Assembly (NCBI GenBank): GCA_025923175.1
Contig: JAICGL010000132.1
Location: 1-8,880 of the forward strand
DNA from: Acidimicrobiia bacterium
GTDB taxonomy: Bacteria; Actinomycetota; Acidimicrobiia; IMCC26256; BP-133
Direction of reading: 5' to 3'
Length of the DNA: 8,880 nucleotides
Below are positions 1 to 7,428 of this stretch, one piece after another (the first letter of the stretch is position 1; every line of letters begins with the position of its first letter). Made by a program: the position numbers and the translations under genes. The notes beneath the pieces were generated by a model, which ran no database searches, was not told the origin of the DNA, and was given only the letters and a program-made list of their open reading frames with translations.

Positions 1-87
1 CATCAGGTCGCCGTCTGATTCGCACACTTTTGCTTCGGAGGAAGCGCCCTCCGTGTCACAAAGTTCGCGAAATCGGCGCCCGGGGGT

Positions 88-104
88 TCGGGGGTGTCCC
101 CCGA
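88..104 (-). terminator. GC-rich hairpin just past the operon's last stop codon
   Basis: A perfect 7-bp inverted repeat (TCGGGGG / CCCCCGA) with a 3-base TGT loop lies nine bases beyond the stop codon of the PaaK-like gene. No T-run follows it on the minus strand, so it is not a canonical intrinsic terminator. GC-rich stems without a U-tract have been proposed as terminators in actinobacteria, and the position fits that role. The call rests on symmetry and position only. Confidence 0.45.
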
Positions 105-113
105 TAGGAATGA

Positions 114-1328
114 TCAGTCCCAGGTACGCAGATCGGTGACGGGAGCCGCGCCCGCCTCGAGCGCCCTCACGACCTGCACCTCGACGTCGAAGCGGAGGCC
201 GGACCGGATGGTGTCGTGGACCTCGGTGACCAGATGATGGTGGTCGACTCCCTCCGCCGCCGGGACCACCTCGCAGCGCAGGACGTCCTTGTGGTCGACC
301 CGGTCGATGAGGAACCGGTAGGCCGACACCGAAGGGATCCCCGACATCACCGCCGTCACCTGCCGGGGGTGCAGGAACATGCCCCGGACCTTCACGGCCT
401 CGCCCGACCGCCCGAGCCACCCGACCAGGCGGGGCGTCGGGCGCCCGCAGGAGCACTCCCCGGAGGCGAAGGCCGAGAGGTCGCCCGTCCCGAACCGGAC
501 CACCGGGTAGTGGGCCGAGAACACGGTGACGACCACCTGGCCCTCGCCGCCGTCGAGGCGAGGTGACCCGTCGTCGAGGTTGCAGACCTCGACGAGCGCG
601 TCGTCGGGGACGTGCAGCCCCGAGACGGCCTCGCACTCGAACCCCAACATTCCGGACTCCGCCGTGCCATATAGCTGACGCACGGTCGGAACCCGCTCCT
701 CTAGCCAGTTGCGCAACGAAGGGGGCAGCGGCTCGGCGGTCACGATTGCTCGCTCGAACCGAAGGGGAGGCCCGTCCTGCTCCTCGGCCTTCTCCAGCAG
801 TGCCTTCAGATAGCTGGGCAGGCCGATATAGGCAGTAGCCGCGAGGTCGCGCGCAGCCCGCACCGCCAGGTCGAAGTTGCCGACCCCGGCGGGAATCACG
901 GTGCAGCCGAGAACCCGGGCCCCCTCCTCGAACATGACCCCGGCCGGGGACAGGTGGTAGCCGAAGCAGTTGAGGACGATGTCGCTGCTGCCGAACCCGG
1001 CCGCCTCCAGTGCCGTCGCGCCCCGCCAGTGGTCGTCGACGATGGGCTCCGGTTCGTAGAGCGGTCCCGGCGACTGGAAGATCCGCCGGATCTTCGTGCC
1101 CGGCGCGAGATAGCCGCCGAAGGGCGGGTCCTTGGCCTGGAGGTCGATGAGGTCGTCTTTCGACTGCACCGGCAGCCGGTCGAGGGCAGCCACGTCGACC
1201 AGATCGTCGGGCTGGAGTCCGGCTTCGGCCAGGCGGGTACCAAGCGCCGGCACGGTGTGGGCCGCCGGTCGGAGCACGTCGAAGACTCGCTCGTCGAAAG
1301 CGGCGCGGTACTCCTCCATGCTGCTCAT
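114..1328 (-). CDS. PaaK-like (phenylacetate-CoA ligase family) adenylate-forming protein with atypical ATP-binding motifs
   Basis: This 404-residue protein follows the PaaK family layout. It has PVQSKDDL near residue 53, an AAGFGSSDIVLNCFGYHLSPAG block at about 109-130 (quoted in part: SDIVLNCFGYHLSPAG), YGTAESG at 220-226, TGDLS at 281-285, CSCGR at 292-296, and GRSGEAVKVRG at 306-316. PaaK enzymes join CoA to phenylacetate or other aromatic acids using ATP in the cytoplasm. Two hallmarks deviate. The usual SSGTTGKP ATP loop reads QSPGPLYEP (85-93), and the C-terminus ends APVTDLRTWD where PaaK normally has a GK-containing motif with the catalytic lysine. The protein is slightly shorter than the usual 430 or so residues, but no frameshift is apparent because flanking blocks align in register. 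It is the last gene of the operon, 25 bases after livF. The ATG at 1328 has only a weak G-rich Shine-Dalgarno; ATG 1319 (residue 4) is an alternative. Family membership is confident; catalytic activity and substrate are not. Confidence 0.85.
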   Translation of the reverse strand: MSSMEEYRAAFDERVFDVLRPAAHTVPALGTRLAEAGLQPDDLVDVAALDRLPVQSKDDLIDLQAKDPPFGGYLAPGTKIRRIFQSPGPLYEPEPIVDDHWRGATALEAAGFGSSDIVLNCFGYHLSPAGVMFEEGARVLGCTVIPAGVGNFDLAVRAARDLAATAYIGLPSYLKALLEKAEEQDGPPLRFERAIVTAEPLPPSLRNWLEERVPTVRQLYGTAESGMLGFECEAVSGLHVPDDALVEVCNLDDGSPRLDGGEGQVVVTVFSAHYPVVRFGTGDLSAFASGECSCGRPTPRLVGWLGRSGEAVKVRGMFLHPRQVTAVMSGIPSVSAYRFLIDRVDHKDVLRCEVVPAAEGVDHHHLVTEVHDTIRSGLRFDVEVQVVRALEAGAAPVTDLRTWD

Positions 1329-1353
1329 TTGGCGGACACCCCCATACCCCGGG

Positions 1354-2202
1354 TCACAGCCACCGCTTCCGCCGCTTGTAGTGCTTCACTTCGCGATAGC
1401 TCTTGCGGGCTCCGCCCTCCGACAGGCCGAGGTAGAACTCCTGGACGTCGGGATTGGAAGCGAGCTCGGCGGCGGGGCCCTCCAGCACGATGCGGCCGTT
1501 CTCCATCACGTAGGCGTGGTTGGCGATCTCGAGCGCCCGGCGGGCGTTCTGCTCCACGAGCAGCACGGTCGTGCCGATCTCCTGGTTGAGCGACTTGACC
1601 CGCCCGAAGATCTCCTCCACCAACAGAGGGGCGAGGCCGAGGGACGGCTCGTCGAGCATCATCAGCTTCGGCTTCGACATCAGCGACCGGCCTATCGCCA
1701 GCATCTGCTGCTCACCGCCGGACAGGTAGCCGGCCTGCTGGTTGCGCCGGTCCTTCAGCCGGGGGAAGAACTCGTAGACGAGGTCGAGGTCGGCCGACAC
1801 GCCGGAGCGCCGGGTGTAGGCGCCGGTCTGGAGGTTCTCGTGCACGGTCAGGTGCTCGAACACCCGCCGGCCCTCCATGACCAGCGAGATCCCCATCTTG
1901 ACGATCTCCGCCGGATTGGCCCGGGTAATCTTCCGGCCCTGGTAGACGACGTTGCCCTGGGTCACCTCACCGTGCTCCGAGGGCAAGAGACCGGCCACCG
2001 CCTTGAGGGTGGTGCTCTTGCCTGCTCCGTTCGAGCCCAGCAGCGCGACGATCTTGCCCTCCGGCACGGACAGGGAGAGGCCGCGCAGCACGAGGATGAC
2101 GTCCTCGTAGATCACCTCGATGTTGTTGATGTCGAGGACGGACTCGCTGCCTTGGGGGCCCGGCGCCGGCCGGGCCCCCGACTCTTCGACTTGCTGTGCC
2201 AA
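1354..2202 (-). CDS. livF: LivF-type ATP-binding protein of a branched-chain-amino-acid-family ABC importer
   Basis: This cytoplasmic ATPase subunit (282 aa) would energise the LivH/LivM permease pair. Visible motifs are Walker A GSNGAGKST (56-64), the ABC signature LSGGEQQ (160-166), Walker B LMMLDEPSLGL (180-190), and VEQNA (216-220). In the last, glutamine takes the place of the switch histidine, as is normal for LivF. Compared with the roughly 237-residue enterobacterial LivF, there is an N-terminal extension of about 20 residues and a very basic C-terminal tail, SYREVKHYKRRKRWL. The start is a TTG at 2202, eight bases after the solute-binding-protein stop. The next in-frame GTG would cut into the first beta strand, so TTG is the best choice despite a weak ribosome-binding site. 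The substrate is probably an organic acid rather than leucine, given the two CoA-ligase genes in the operon (inference). Confidence 0.93.
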   Translation of the reverse strand: MAQQVEESGARPAPGPQGSESVLDINNIEVIYEDVILVLRGLSLSVPEGKIVALLGSNGAGKSTTLKAVAGLLPSEHGEVTQGNVVYQGRKITRANPAEIVKMGISLVMEGRRVFEHLTVHENLQTGAYTRRSGVSADLDLVYEFFPRLKDRRNQQAGYLSGGEQQMLAIGRSLMSKPKLMMLDEPSLGLAPLLVEEIFGRVKSLNQEIGTTVLLVEQNARRALEIANHAYVMENGRIVLEGPAAELASNPDVQEFYLGLSEGGARKSYREVKHYKRRKRWL

Positions 2203-2210
2203 TCGGGTAC

Positions 2211-3425
2211 CTACCGCTCGATCTTGATGGGGTCCTGGATCTTCTTGAAGACGCCCCCCTCGACCTGGTAGATCGGCGACGAGAGCAGACCGCCGTGGAA
2301 GGTGGAGCTGAAGCTGACCGGGTCGGACGCGGCGGTCTTGAAGTCCTTGATCTTCTCCAGACCGGCCTTGATCTTCTCGCCGGTGAGCTCACCGCCGTCA
2401 GCCAATGCGTTCTTCACGCCTTCCATCATGAGCGCCGCCGTGTACCAGCCCTGGATGTACCCCTGCCCCTTGGCGACCGCGTCGGTGCCCTTCGGCTTGA
2501 GGAAGTTGTTGATCTCCTCGAGACCGGCCTGCCCGGCCACCGGCGGAGCGAACGGAACAACGGCGAGCATCTTCTCCGCCGCCGCCCCGGCCTTCTTCAC
2601 GAAGATCTCGTTGCCGCAGTAGTTCAGGCACACGAACTGGATGTCGGTCTTGGCCGCAGCCAGGTTGGCCGCCAGCACGGCGGCGGGCGACGGGACGTTC
2701 TGGACGACGATGTACTTCGCACCCTGCGACTTCGCCTGGCCGATCTGAGCCACGTAGTCCGTGGCGCCCTTCGGCATCACGTACGCCTTCAAGCCGATGT
2801 CCAGCTTCTTGTCGGCGATGTACTTCTTCCCGTCCTCGATGGGCGAGGTGCCGAACGGGCTGTCGTGGTGGAAGAACGCGATCTCGACGTGCTTGCCCTT
2901 GTTCTGGTCAGCGATGTACTGCGCCAGGATGCGCAGCTGCTGGCTGTATGTGGCGGCGGGGACGAAGTTGTAGGGCGTGACGCTCGGATCCGTGAGGGTC
3001 TCGGCAAGTGATGCCGACATGAACGGAACCTTGTCGGACGTCACGCGTGGCCGCAGCGCCTCAGTGTCGGCTGTGCCCCAGCCCAGGAAGACCTTGGCGC
3101 CCTCGGAGACGTACTGGCCGTAGAGCTGGCCCGCCAGGGTCGGGTCGTACTTGAAGTCCTGCCACGACAGAACGAGCTTGTGGCCGTCGACGCCCTTCTC
3201 TGGGGAGGCGTTCCGGTATTCGATGTAGTCGCGGATGCCCTCCGCGTAGGGGGTGCCGATGTCGGCAGTGGCGCCCGAGAGGTCGAAGATGGCGCCGATC
3301 TTGATGTCGGACTTCGAGTCGGAGCCCGTCGCACCTTCGTTGCCCTCGTCGTCACCACCGCAGGCGACCCCGGCGATTAGTGCGAAACAGACTGGTAGGG
3401 CCAGTTTCCTGGCGAAGCGAATCAT
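2211..3425 (-). CDS. Liv-type extracellular solute-binding lipoprotein of the ABC importer
   Basis: This 404-residue type-I periplasmic-binding-fold protein (Peripla_BP_6 / Leu-Ile-Val-binding family) should capture substrate outside the membrane and deliver it to LivHM. Residues 1-22 form a lipoprotein signal: basic MIRFARK, a hydrophobic core, then GVAC with Cys22 as the likely lipidated residue. Position -3 is Gly rather than Leu, so the lipobox is imperfect. An acidic, Gly/Ser-rich linker follows to about residue 40, then IKIGAIFDLSGATADIG (41-57), GWGTADTEALRP (115-126) and the PYNFVPAATYS region (151-161), typical of the family. Cys266 and Cys270 lie four residues apart (CLNYC). The ATG at 3425 is preferred over upstream in-frame codons because it follows a strong AAGGAGG site and begins the signal peptide. 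It follows livM after a 43-base gap. Ligand identity cannot be read from sequence; aromatic-acid-binding relatives such as CouP exist. Confidence 0.93.
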   Translation of the reverse strand: MIRFARKLALPVCFALIAGVACGGDDEGNEGATGSDSKSDIKIGAIFDLSGATADIGTPYAEGIRDYIEYRNASPEKGVDGHKLVLSWQDFKYDPTLAGQLYGQYVSEGAKVFLGWGTADTEALRPRVTSDKVPFMSASLAETLTDPSVTPYNFVPAATYSQQLRILAQYIADQNKGKHVEIAFFHHDSPFGTSPIEDGKKYIADKKLDIGLKAYVMPKGATDYVAQIGQAKSQGAKYIVVQNVPSPAAVLAANLAAAKTDIQFVCLNYCGNEIFVKKAGAAAEKMLAVVPFAPPVAGQAGLEEINNFLKPKGTDAVAKGQGYIQGWYTAALMMEGVKNALADGGELTGEKIKAGLEKIKDFKTAASDPVSFSSTFHGGLLSSPIYQVEGGVFKKIQDPIKIER

Positions 3426-3432
3426 CCGAATT

Positions 3433-3439
3433 CCTCCTT
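3433..3439 (-). promoter_or_regulatory. Strong Shine-Dalgarno of the solute-binding-protein gene
   Basis: AAGGAGG on the minus strand lies seven bases before the ATG at 3425. It is the best ribosome-binding site in the operon and sits in its longest intergenic gap. It fixes the start 68 codons downstream of the longest possible reading frame. It fits the common need for more binding protein than membrane subunits. Confidence 0.85.
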
Positions 3440-3468
3440 GAGGTGGAAACGAGCCGAGGTCGGAAGGG

Positions 3469-4527
3469 TCAGTAGCGGAATGGCCATAATCGGAAATAGT
3501 CCTTGACCCGTTGCCATAGCCGGGCCAGGCCCCGGGGTTCGACGAGCAGAAAGGCGACGAGGACGAGGCCGAACAGCCCGAGCTGAATGGCCGGCAGTTC
3601 GAGAACGATGAAATCGAACGAGCTCTCACGCAGCGTTGAACCGATGCGCTGAATGTAGGCCGGAAGCCAGATCAGGAACGCTGCGCCGTAGACCGCTCCG
3701 GACACACTGCCTAGGCCACCGATGATGATCATGGCGACGAAGAGGAACGATTTCTCGAGGACGTAGTTCTCCCAGGTCACGACCTGGGTGTCGAGGTAGA
3801 ACGCCTGCATCGCACCGGAGAAACCCGCCAAGCCGCAGGCGACCGAGAAGGCGAGAACCTTGTACCGGCCCACCGGCACGCCCATCACCGCGGCGGCGAT
3901 GTCCTGGTCGCGGATGGCGACGAACGCCCGGCCCAGGCCCGTCCGGAAGAGGTTGATCGCGCCCCAGACGATCAGCCCGGTGACGACGAGCAGCACCCAG
4001 TACCACTCTTCCTTCGTGTCGAGCTTCCACCCGCCAATGCTCGGGTGCGTGGTGACGATGGTGCCCTGGTCACGGGTCAGCCACTTCCAGGCCCGGAAAC
4101 GCTCCTCCAGAATCTCCTGCGCGGCGAACGTCGAGATCGCCAGATAGAGGCCCTTGAGCCGCAGCGCCGGCAGCCCGAAGAACGCGCCGATCAGTGCCGC
4201 CATCACGGTGGCGGCCAGAACCGACGGGATCATGGGCCAGCTATAGAAGACCTTCAGGTTGGCGGCGGTGTAGGCCCCCACCCCGAGGAAGGCGGCGGTG
4301 GCCAAACTGATGAGACCGGTGTAGCCCAGCAGGATGTTGAGCCCTATGGCGGCGATGACCGACAGCAGGATGATGTTGGTCCAGCCGAGCCAGTACGTGC
4401 TGAGGCCGAACGGCAGCCAGACAGCGACGGCCACCAGCAGCCCGAGCCGCACGTACTCGGCCCGGGTGTGACGGAGGGCCAGGTCCTTCCGGTAGGTGGT
4501 GTGGAAGACGCCCGTCGCCGTCGCCAC
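3469..4527 (-). CDS. livM: LivM-type permease of the ABC importer
   Basis: This is a 352-residue integral membrane permease, the usual partner of LivH in forming the translocation channel. Family blocks are visible: GLNILLGYTGLISLATAAF (62-80, the LivM GYxGxxSL signature), LRLKGLYLAISTFAAQEIL (122-140), and the cytoplasmic coupling-loop region GRAFVAIRDQDIAAAVMGV (199-217), followed by IIIGGLGSVSGAVYGA (267-282). About nine hydrophobic segments can be picked out, from residue 28 to 330. The C-terminus is short and basic/aromatic (RLWPFRY). The start is a GTG at 4527, one base after the livH stop codon, with GAGAGG about seven bases upstream inside the end of livH, so translation is probably coupled. 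Length and motifs agree with complete LivM homologues; nothing suggests truncation. Confidence 0.93.
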   Translation of the reverse strand: MATATGVFHTTYRKDLALRHTRAEYVRLGLLVAVAVWLPFGLSTYWLGWTNIILLSVIAAIGLNILLGYTGLISLATAAFLGVGAYTAANLKVFYSWPMIPSVLAATVMAALIGAFFGLPALRLKGLYLAISTFAAQEILEERFRAWKWLTRDQGTIVTTHPSIGGWKLDTKEEWYWVLLVVTGLIVWGAINLFRTGLGRAFVAIRDQDIAAAVMGVPVGRYKVLAFSVACGLAGFSGAMQAFYLDTQVVTWENYVLEKSFLFVAMIIIGGLGSVSGAVYGAAFLIWLPAYIQRIGSTLRESSFDFIVLELPAIQLGLFGLVLVAFLLVEPRGLARLWQRVKDYFRLWPFRY

Positions 4528-4528
4528 G

Positions 4529-5437
4529 TCACACCCTCTCGATCCGGACTTGGCCGAAGAGACCGTACGGCTTCACGAGCAGGATGACGACCAGAGCACC
4601 AAAGGGGATGTACACCGATGCGCTGACATCGAGGTAGAACTTCGAGTACTCCACTAAGAGGCCCACGACGACCCCTCCGACCACGGTGCCGAGGACCGAG
4701 TCGAGCCCGCCGAGGATCACCACCGGGAACACCAGGAGAGCGAAGCCCTGGAGGTCGATCCCGTAACTCCGGGTAATCCCGGCCAGGAGCACACCGCCAA
4801 TAGCGGCTGCCGCTCCGGAGAGCGCCCATGCCATGGCGAAGATCCGGTTGACGTTGATCCCCTGCACCATGGCCGCCTGCTGGTCGTCGGCCACCGCCCG
4901 CATGGCCACCCCGTGGCGGGACTTCTGGAAGAACAGCCCGACCAGGATGAGCACCACCGTGGCCACGCCCACGGCCCAGAGCCGGTTGGCGCCCACCGAC
5001 ACGTCACCGACCAGTTTCACTGACTTGTCGGGGATGAACGCCGGGCCCGGCCGGCCATCGGCTCCCCAGACCCCGAGGGCCACGCCAGCCAGCGCCGAGG
5101 CGAGCCCGACAGTGACCATGATCACCGACAACGCAGATTCCCCGATCATCCGGCGCAGGATCAGGCGCTCGACGGCTATGCCGAGAACGACCCCGCTGGC
5201 GATACCCACCACCACGGCCGCCGGCCACGGCAGACCCCACTCTGTCTCGGCCTGATAGACCATGAACGCGCCGACGAGGAGGAACTGACCCTGGGCGAAG
5301 TTGATGACCTCGGTCGCCTTGTAGATGAGGACGAAGCCGAGCGCCGTGACGGCGAGGATGGCGCCGTTCGCCAGGCCGTTGACGGTCAGGGAGAGGAACT
5401 CGGTGCTGTTGAAGGTCACTGAGAGGAACTCGGTCAT
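4529..5437 (-). CDS. livH: LivH-type permease of the ABC importer
   Basis: This 302-residue membrane permease shows LivH blocks: TVNGLANGAILAVTALGFVL (18-37), IYKATEVINFAQGQFLLVGA (38-57), and the coupling-loop segment GVAMRAVADDQQAAMVQGIN (176-195), then VVILGGLDSVLGTVVGG (239-255) and the end-of-protein PYGLFGQ (290-296). About eight hydrophobic helices are apparent. The reading frame is open well upstream, but the ATG at 5437 is the start. It overlaps the acyl-CoA synthetase stop as ATGA, has GGGAG six bases upstream, and begins just before the conserved region. Residues 2-11 (TEFLSVTFNS) repeat as 12-21 (TEFLSLTVNG), reflecting a tandem 30-bp duplication in the DNA. The second copy is the one that looks like a normal LivH N-terminus. 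The partners are LivM immediately downstream and LivG/LivF. Confidence 0.93.
   Translation of the reverse strand: MTEFLSVTFNSTEFLSLTVNGLANGAILAVTALGFVLIYKATEVINFAQGQFLLVGAFMVYQAETEWGLPWPAAVVVGIASGVVLGIAVERLILRRMIGESALSVIMVTVGLASALAGVALGVWGADGRPGPAFIPDKSVKLVGDVSVGANRLWAVGVATVVLILVGLFFQKSRHGVAMRAVADDQQAAMVQGINVNRIFAMAWALSGAAAAIGGVLLAGITRSYGIDLQGFALLVFPVVILGGLDSVLGTVVGGVVVGLLVEYSKFYLDVSASVYIPFGALVVILLVKPYGLFGQVRIERV
5375..5434 (-). repeat. Tandem 30-bp duplication at the 5' end of livH
   Basis: Positions 5375-5404 and 5405-5434 are two directly adjacent 30-bp copies identical at 26 of 30 bases. They share an exact 14-base core (GAGAGGAACTCGGT on the plus strand). The copies are in frame and encode ten-residue units matching at seven positions, right after the livH start codon. 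The four differences are single substitutions, so the event is not very recent. Confidence 0.8.
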
Positions 5438-7428
5438 GCGTGGCTCCCGAATAGCGAGCGGCGCCCGCCCTCCTTGGGGGTGAAGCCGTCCATATTGACG
5501 ATCGGCAGGGTGAGGGTGCGGGTCACGTTGGTGCCGTCCTGGTAGGTCACGACGCTCTTGATCTCGACCTCCGACGCGCCTTCCGCCAGCGCGTCGATGA
5601 TGGCGGCGTAGCGCTCGTTGATGACCCCCCGCCGGACCTTGCGCGTGCGGGTGATCTCGTCGTCGTCGGGGTCGAACTGCTTGTGGAGCAGCACGAAGCG
5701 CCGAACACGGACGCTCTCCGGCAGGTCCTCGTTGGCCCGGGCCACCTCCTCGGCGAGCAGTTCGCTGACCTCGGGCTTGCCGACCAGGTCGGTGTAGGTG
5801 GTGTAGCCCAGACGGCGGTGCTCGGCCCATGCCCCGACCGTCGACGGCTCGACGGTGATGATCGCGGTGATCTCCGGCGAGCCTTCCTGCCAGAAGACCA
5901 CCGCCTCTTCCACGTAGGGCGAGAACTTGAGCTTGTTCTCAATGAAGGCCGGGCTGAAGCGCGTGCCGTCGGGCATCTCCATGACGTCCTTGGCCCGGTC
6001 GATGACGATGAGGTGGCCGTGCTCGTCGAGGTAGCCGGCGTCGCCGGTGTGGAGCCAGCCGTCGGCATCAATGGCCTCGGCCGTCGCCGCCTCGTTGCCG
6101 TAATACCCCTGGAAGACGGCCTTCGACCGTAGAAGGATCTCGCCGTTGTCGGCGATCTTGATTTCCGTGCCGGGGCACGGCTTGCCGACGGAGGCGAACT
6201 TGATGTCGTCATCGGTATGCATGACGGCGATCCCGCAGATCTCGGTCTGGCCGTAGATCTGCTTGAGGTTCACGCCGATCGAGTGAAAGAAGCGGAAGAC
6301 GTCGGGGCCGAGCGGCGCTCCACCGGTGTAGCACCGACGGATGCGGGTCAGCCCGAGTTGGTCCCGCACAGGGCGCAACGCCACAACGTCGGCCACCAGG
6401 TGCAGGGCCCGCGCCAGGATGCCCGGCTTCTGGCCCTTCAACTTCGCCTCGGCGTAGCGGTCACCAACCGCCTGTCCCCAGGCGAACGCCTTGCGCTTGA
6501 GCCAGCCGGCTTCCCCGACCCGGACCATGATCGAGCTGAGCATGTCCTCCCAGATGCGGGGCGGGCTGAACATCATGTCGGGGCCGAGCTCGCGCAGGTC
6601 GGCGCGCTGCGTGGCCGCCTCCTCGGCGAAACTGAGGGTGATCCCGGCCGGCATGGCATAAGCCACCGAGATCATCTGCTCGCCGATCCAGGCCAGCGGG
6701 AGGAAGCTCAGGTAGCGGTCGTGGGCACGGACCGGATCCACCTCCTGGAGGGAGTGGCCCATCACGATCAAGTTGGCGTGCGACAGCATCGCGAGCTTGG
6801 GGCGACCGGTGGTGCCCGACGTGGTGCAGATCACAGCTACGTCGGCGGCCCGGCCGGCGGCGATCTGCTCGTCGAGCCAGCCGGGGTGGGCCTCGCCCCA
6901 CTCGCGGCCCTGGGCCTCGACCGCGGTGAACTCGCGGAGGTACGGCACCTCGTACATCTCGAGCCCGCGGGTGTCGTAGTAGATGACGGCCTCGATGTTC
7001 GGCAGCCGGTCCTTCAAGTCGATGATCTTGTCGACCTGCTCCTGGTCCTCAGCCACGACGACCTTGACCTGCCCGTCGGTGAGGACGTGGACGACCTCCT
7101 CCCCCACACTCGTCGGGTAGATCCCGACGGTGCAGGCGCCGAGCGACTGGGCGGCCAGTTCGGAGATCAGCCACTCGGGCCGGTTGTCGCCGAGGACGGC
7201 CACCACCTGGCCGGGCCCGACCCCGAGCGAGGCCAGGCCATGGGCGAAGTCGCGAACCCGGGTGTGCAGCTGAGCGAAGGTGTGCGACTGCCAGATCCCG
7301 TAGCGCTTCTCCTGCACGGCGATGCGGCGGTCGCCGTAGCGCCGATCGAGCTCGGCCAGCAGCTTCGGGAAGGTCGAGGTCTCGTCGAATGGGATCGGTT
7401 CGTGCGACCCCTTGCTGCCTAGGTTCAC
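5434..7428 (-). CDS. AMP-forming long-chain acyl-CoA synthetase-like enzyme embedded in the transporter operon
   Basis: This 664-residue ANL-superfamily ligase would activate a carboxylic acid through an acyl-adenylate to its CoA thioester. Core motifs are intact: the ATP loop TTSGTTGRPK (202-211), YGQTE (392-396), TGD (461-463), the hinge region DRAKDVMEMPDG (477-488), FSPAFIENKLKFSPYVEEAV (491-510), and the likely catalytic Lys597 in EITRTRKVRR. About 65 residues follow that lysine (INERYAAIIDAL, then a strand-rich segment with VTYQDG, then a Gly/Arg-rich end). This makes the protein longer than typical FadD or FadD15-type enzymes. The GTG at 7428 overlaps the livG stop as GTGA and is preceded by AGGAGG at seven bases. 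Its place between livG and livH ties it to imported substrate. Long-chain fatty, aromatic or steroid acids are all possible; the sequence does not decide. Confidence 0.9.
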   Translation of the reverse strand: MNLGSKGSHEPIPFDETSTFPKLLAELDRRYGDRRIAVQEKRYGIWQSHTFAQLHTRVRDFAHGLASLGVGPGQVVAVLGDNRPEWLISELAAQSLGACTVGIYPTSVGEEVVHVLTDGQVKVVVAEDQEQVDKIIDLKDRLPNIEAVIYYDTRGLEMYEVPYLREFTAVEAQGREWGEAHPGWLDEQIAAGRAADVAVICTTSGTTGRPKLAMLSHANLIVMGHSLQEVDPVRAHDRYLSFLPLAWIGEQMISVAYAMPAGITLSFAEEAATQRADLRELGPDMMFSPPRIWEDMLSSIMVRVGEAGWLKRKAFAWGQAVGDRYAEAKLKGQKPGILARALHLVADVVALRPVRDQLGLTRIRRCYTGGAPLGPDVFRFFHSIGVNLKQIYGQTEICGIAVMHTDDDIKFASVGKPCPGTEIKIADNGEILLRSKAVFQGYYGNEAATAEAIDADGWLHTGDAGYLDEHGHLIVIDRAKDVMEMPDGTRFSPAFIENKLKFSPYVEEAVVFWQEGSPEITAIITVEPSTVGAWAEHRRLGYTTYTDLVGKPEVSELLAEEVARANEDLPESVRVRRFVLLHKQFDPDDDEITRTRKVRRGVINERYAAIIDALAEGASEVEIKSVVTYQDGTNVTRTLTLPIVNMDGFTPKEGGRRSLFGSHA

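Noticed and set aside
53..139. Possible 28-codon plus-strand small gene starting at GTG 53 after a GGAGG
   Set aside because: The spacing to GGAGG is too long, the frame includes the GC-rich hairpin and then antisense coding sequence, and the peptide has no recognisable feature.
954..2271. Long plus-strand open frames opposite the PaaK-like and livF genes
   Set aside because: They are antisense to genes with clear family motifs, are rich in His/Arg/Asp low-complexity sequence expected from opposite-strand reading of GC-rich codons, and resemble no protein family.
3426..3629. 68-codon N-terminal extension of the solute-binding protein
   Set aside because: It overlaps the end of livM in another frame, lacks a signal-peptide character, and a strong Shine-Dalgarno plus lipoprotein signal marks ATG 3425 as the start.
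5438..5830. 131-codon N-terminal extension of livH
   Set aside because: It is a shadow of the synthetase 3' end; the ATGA overlap, ribosome-binding site and LivH family N-terminus set the start at 5437.
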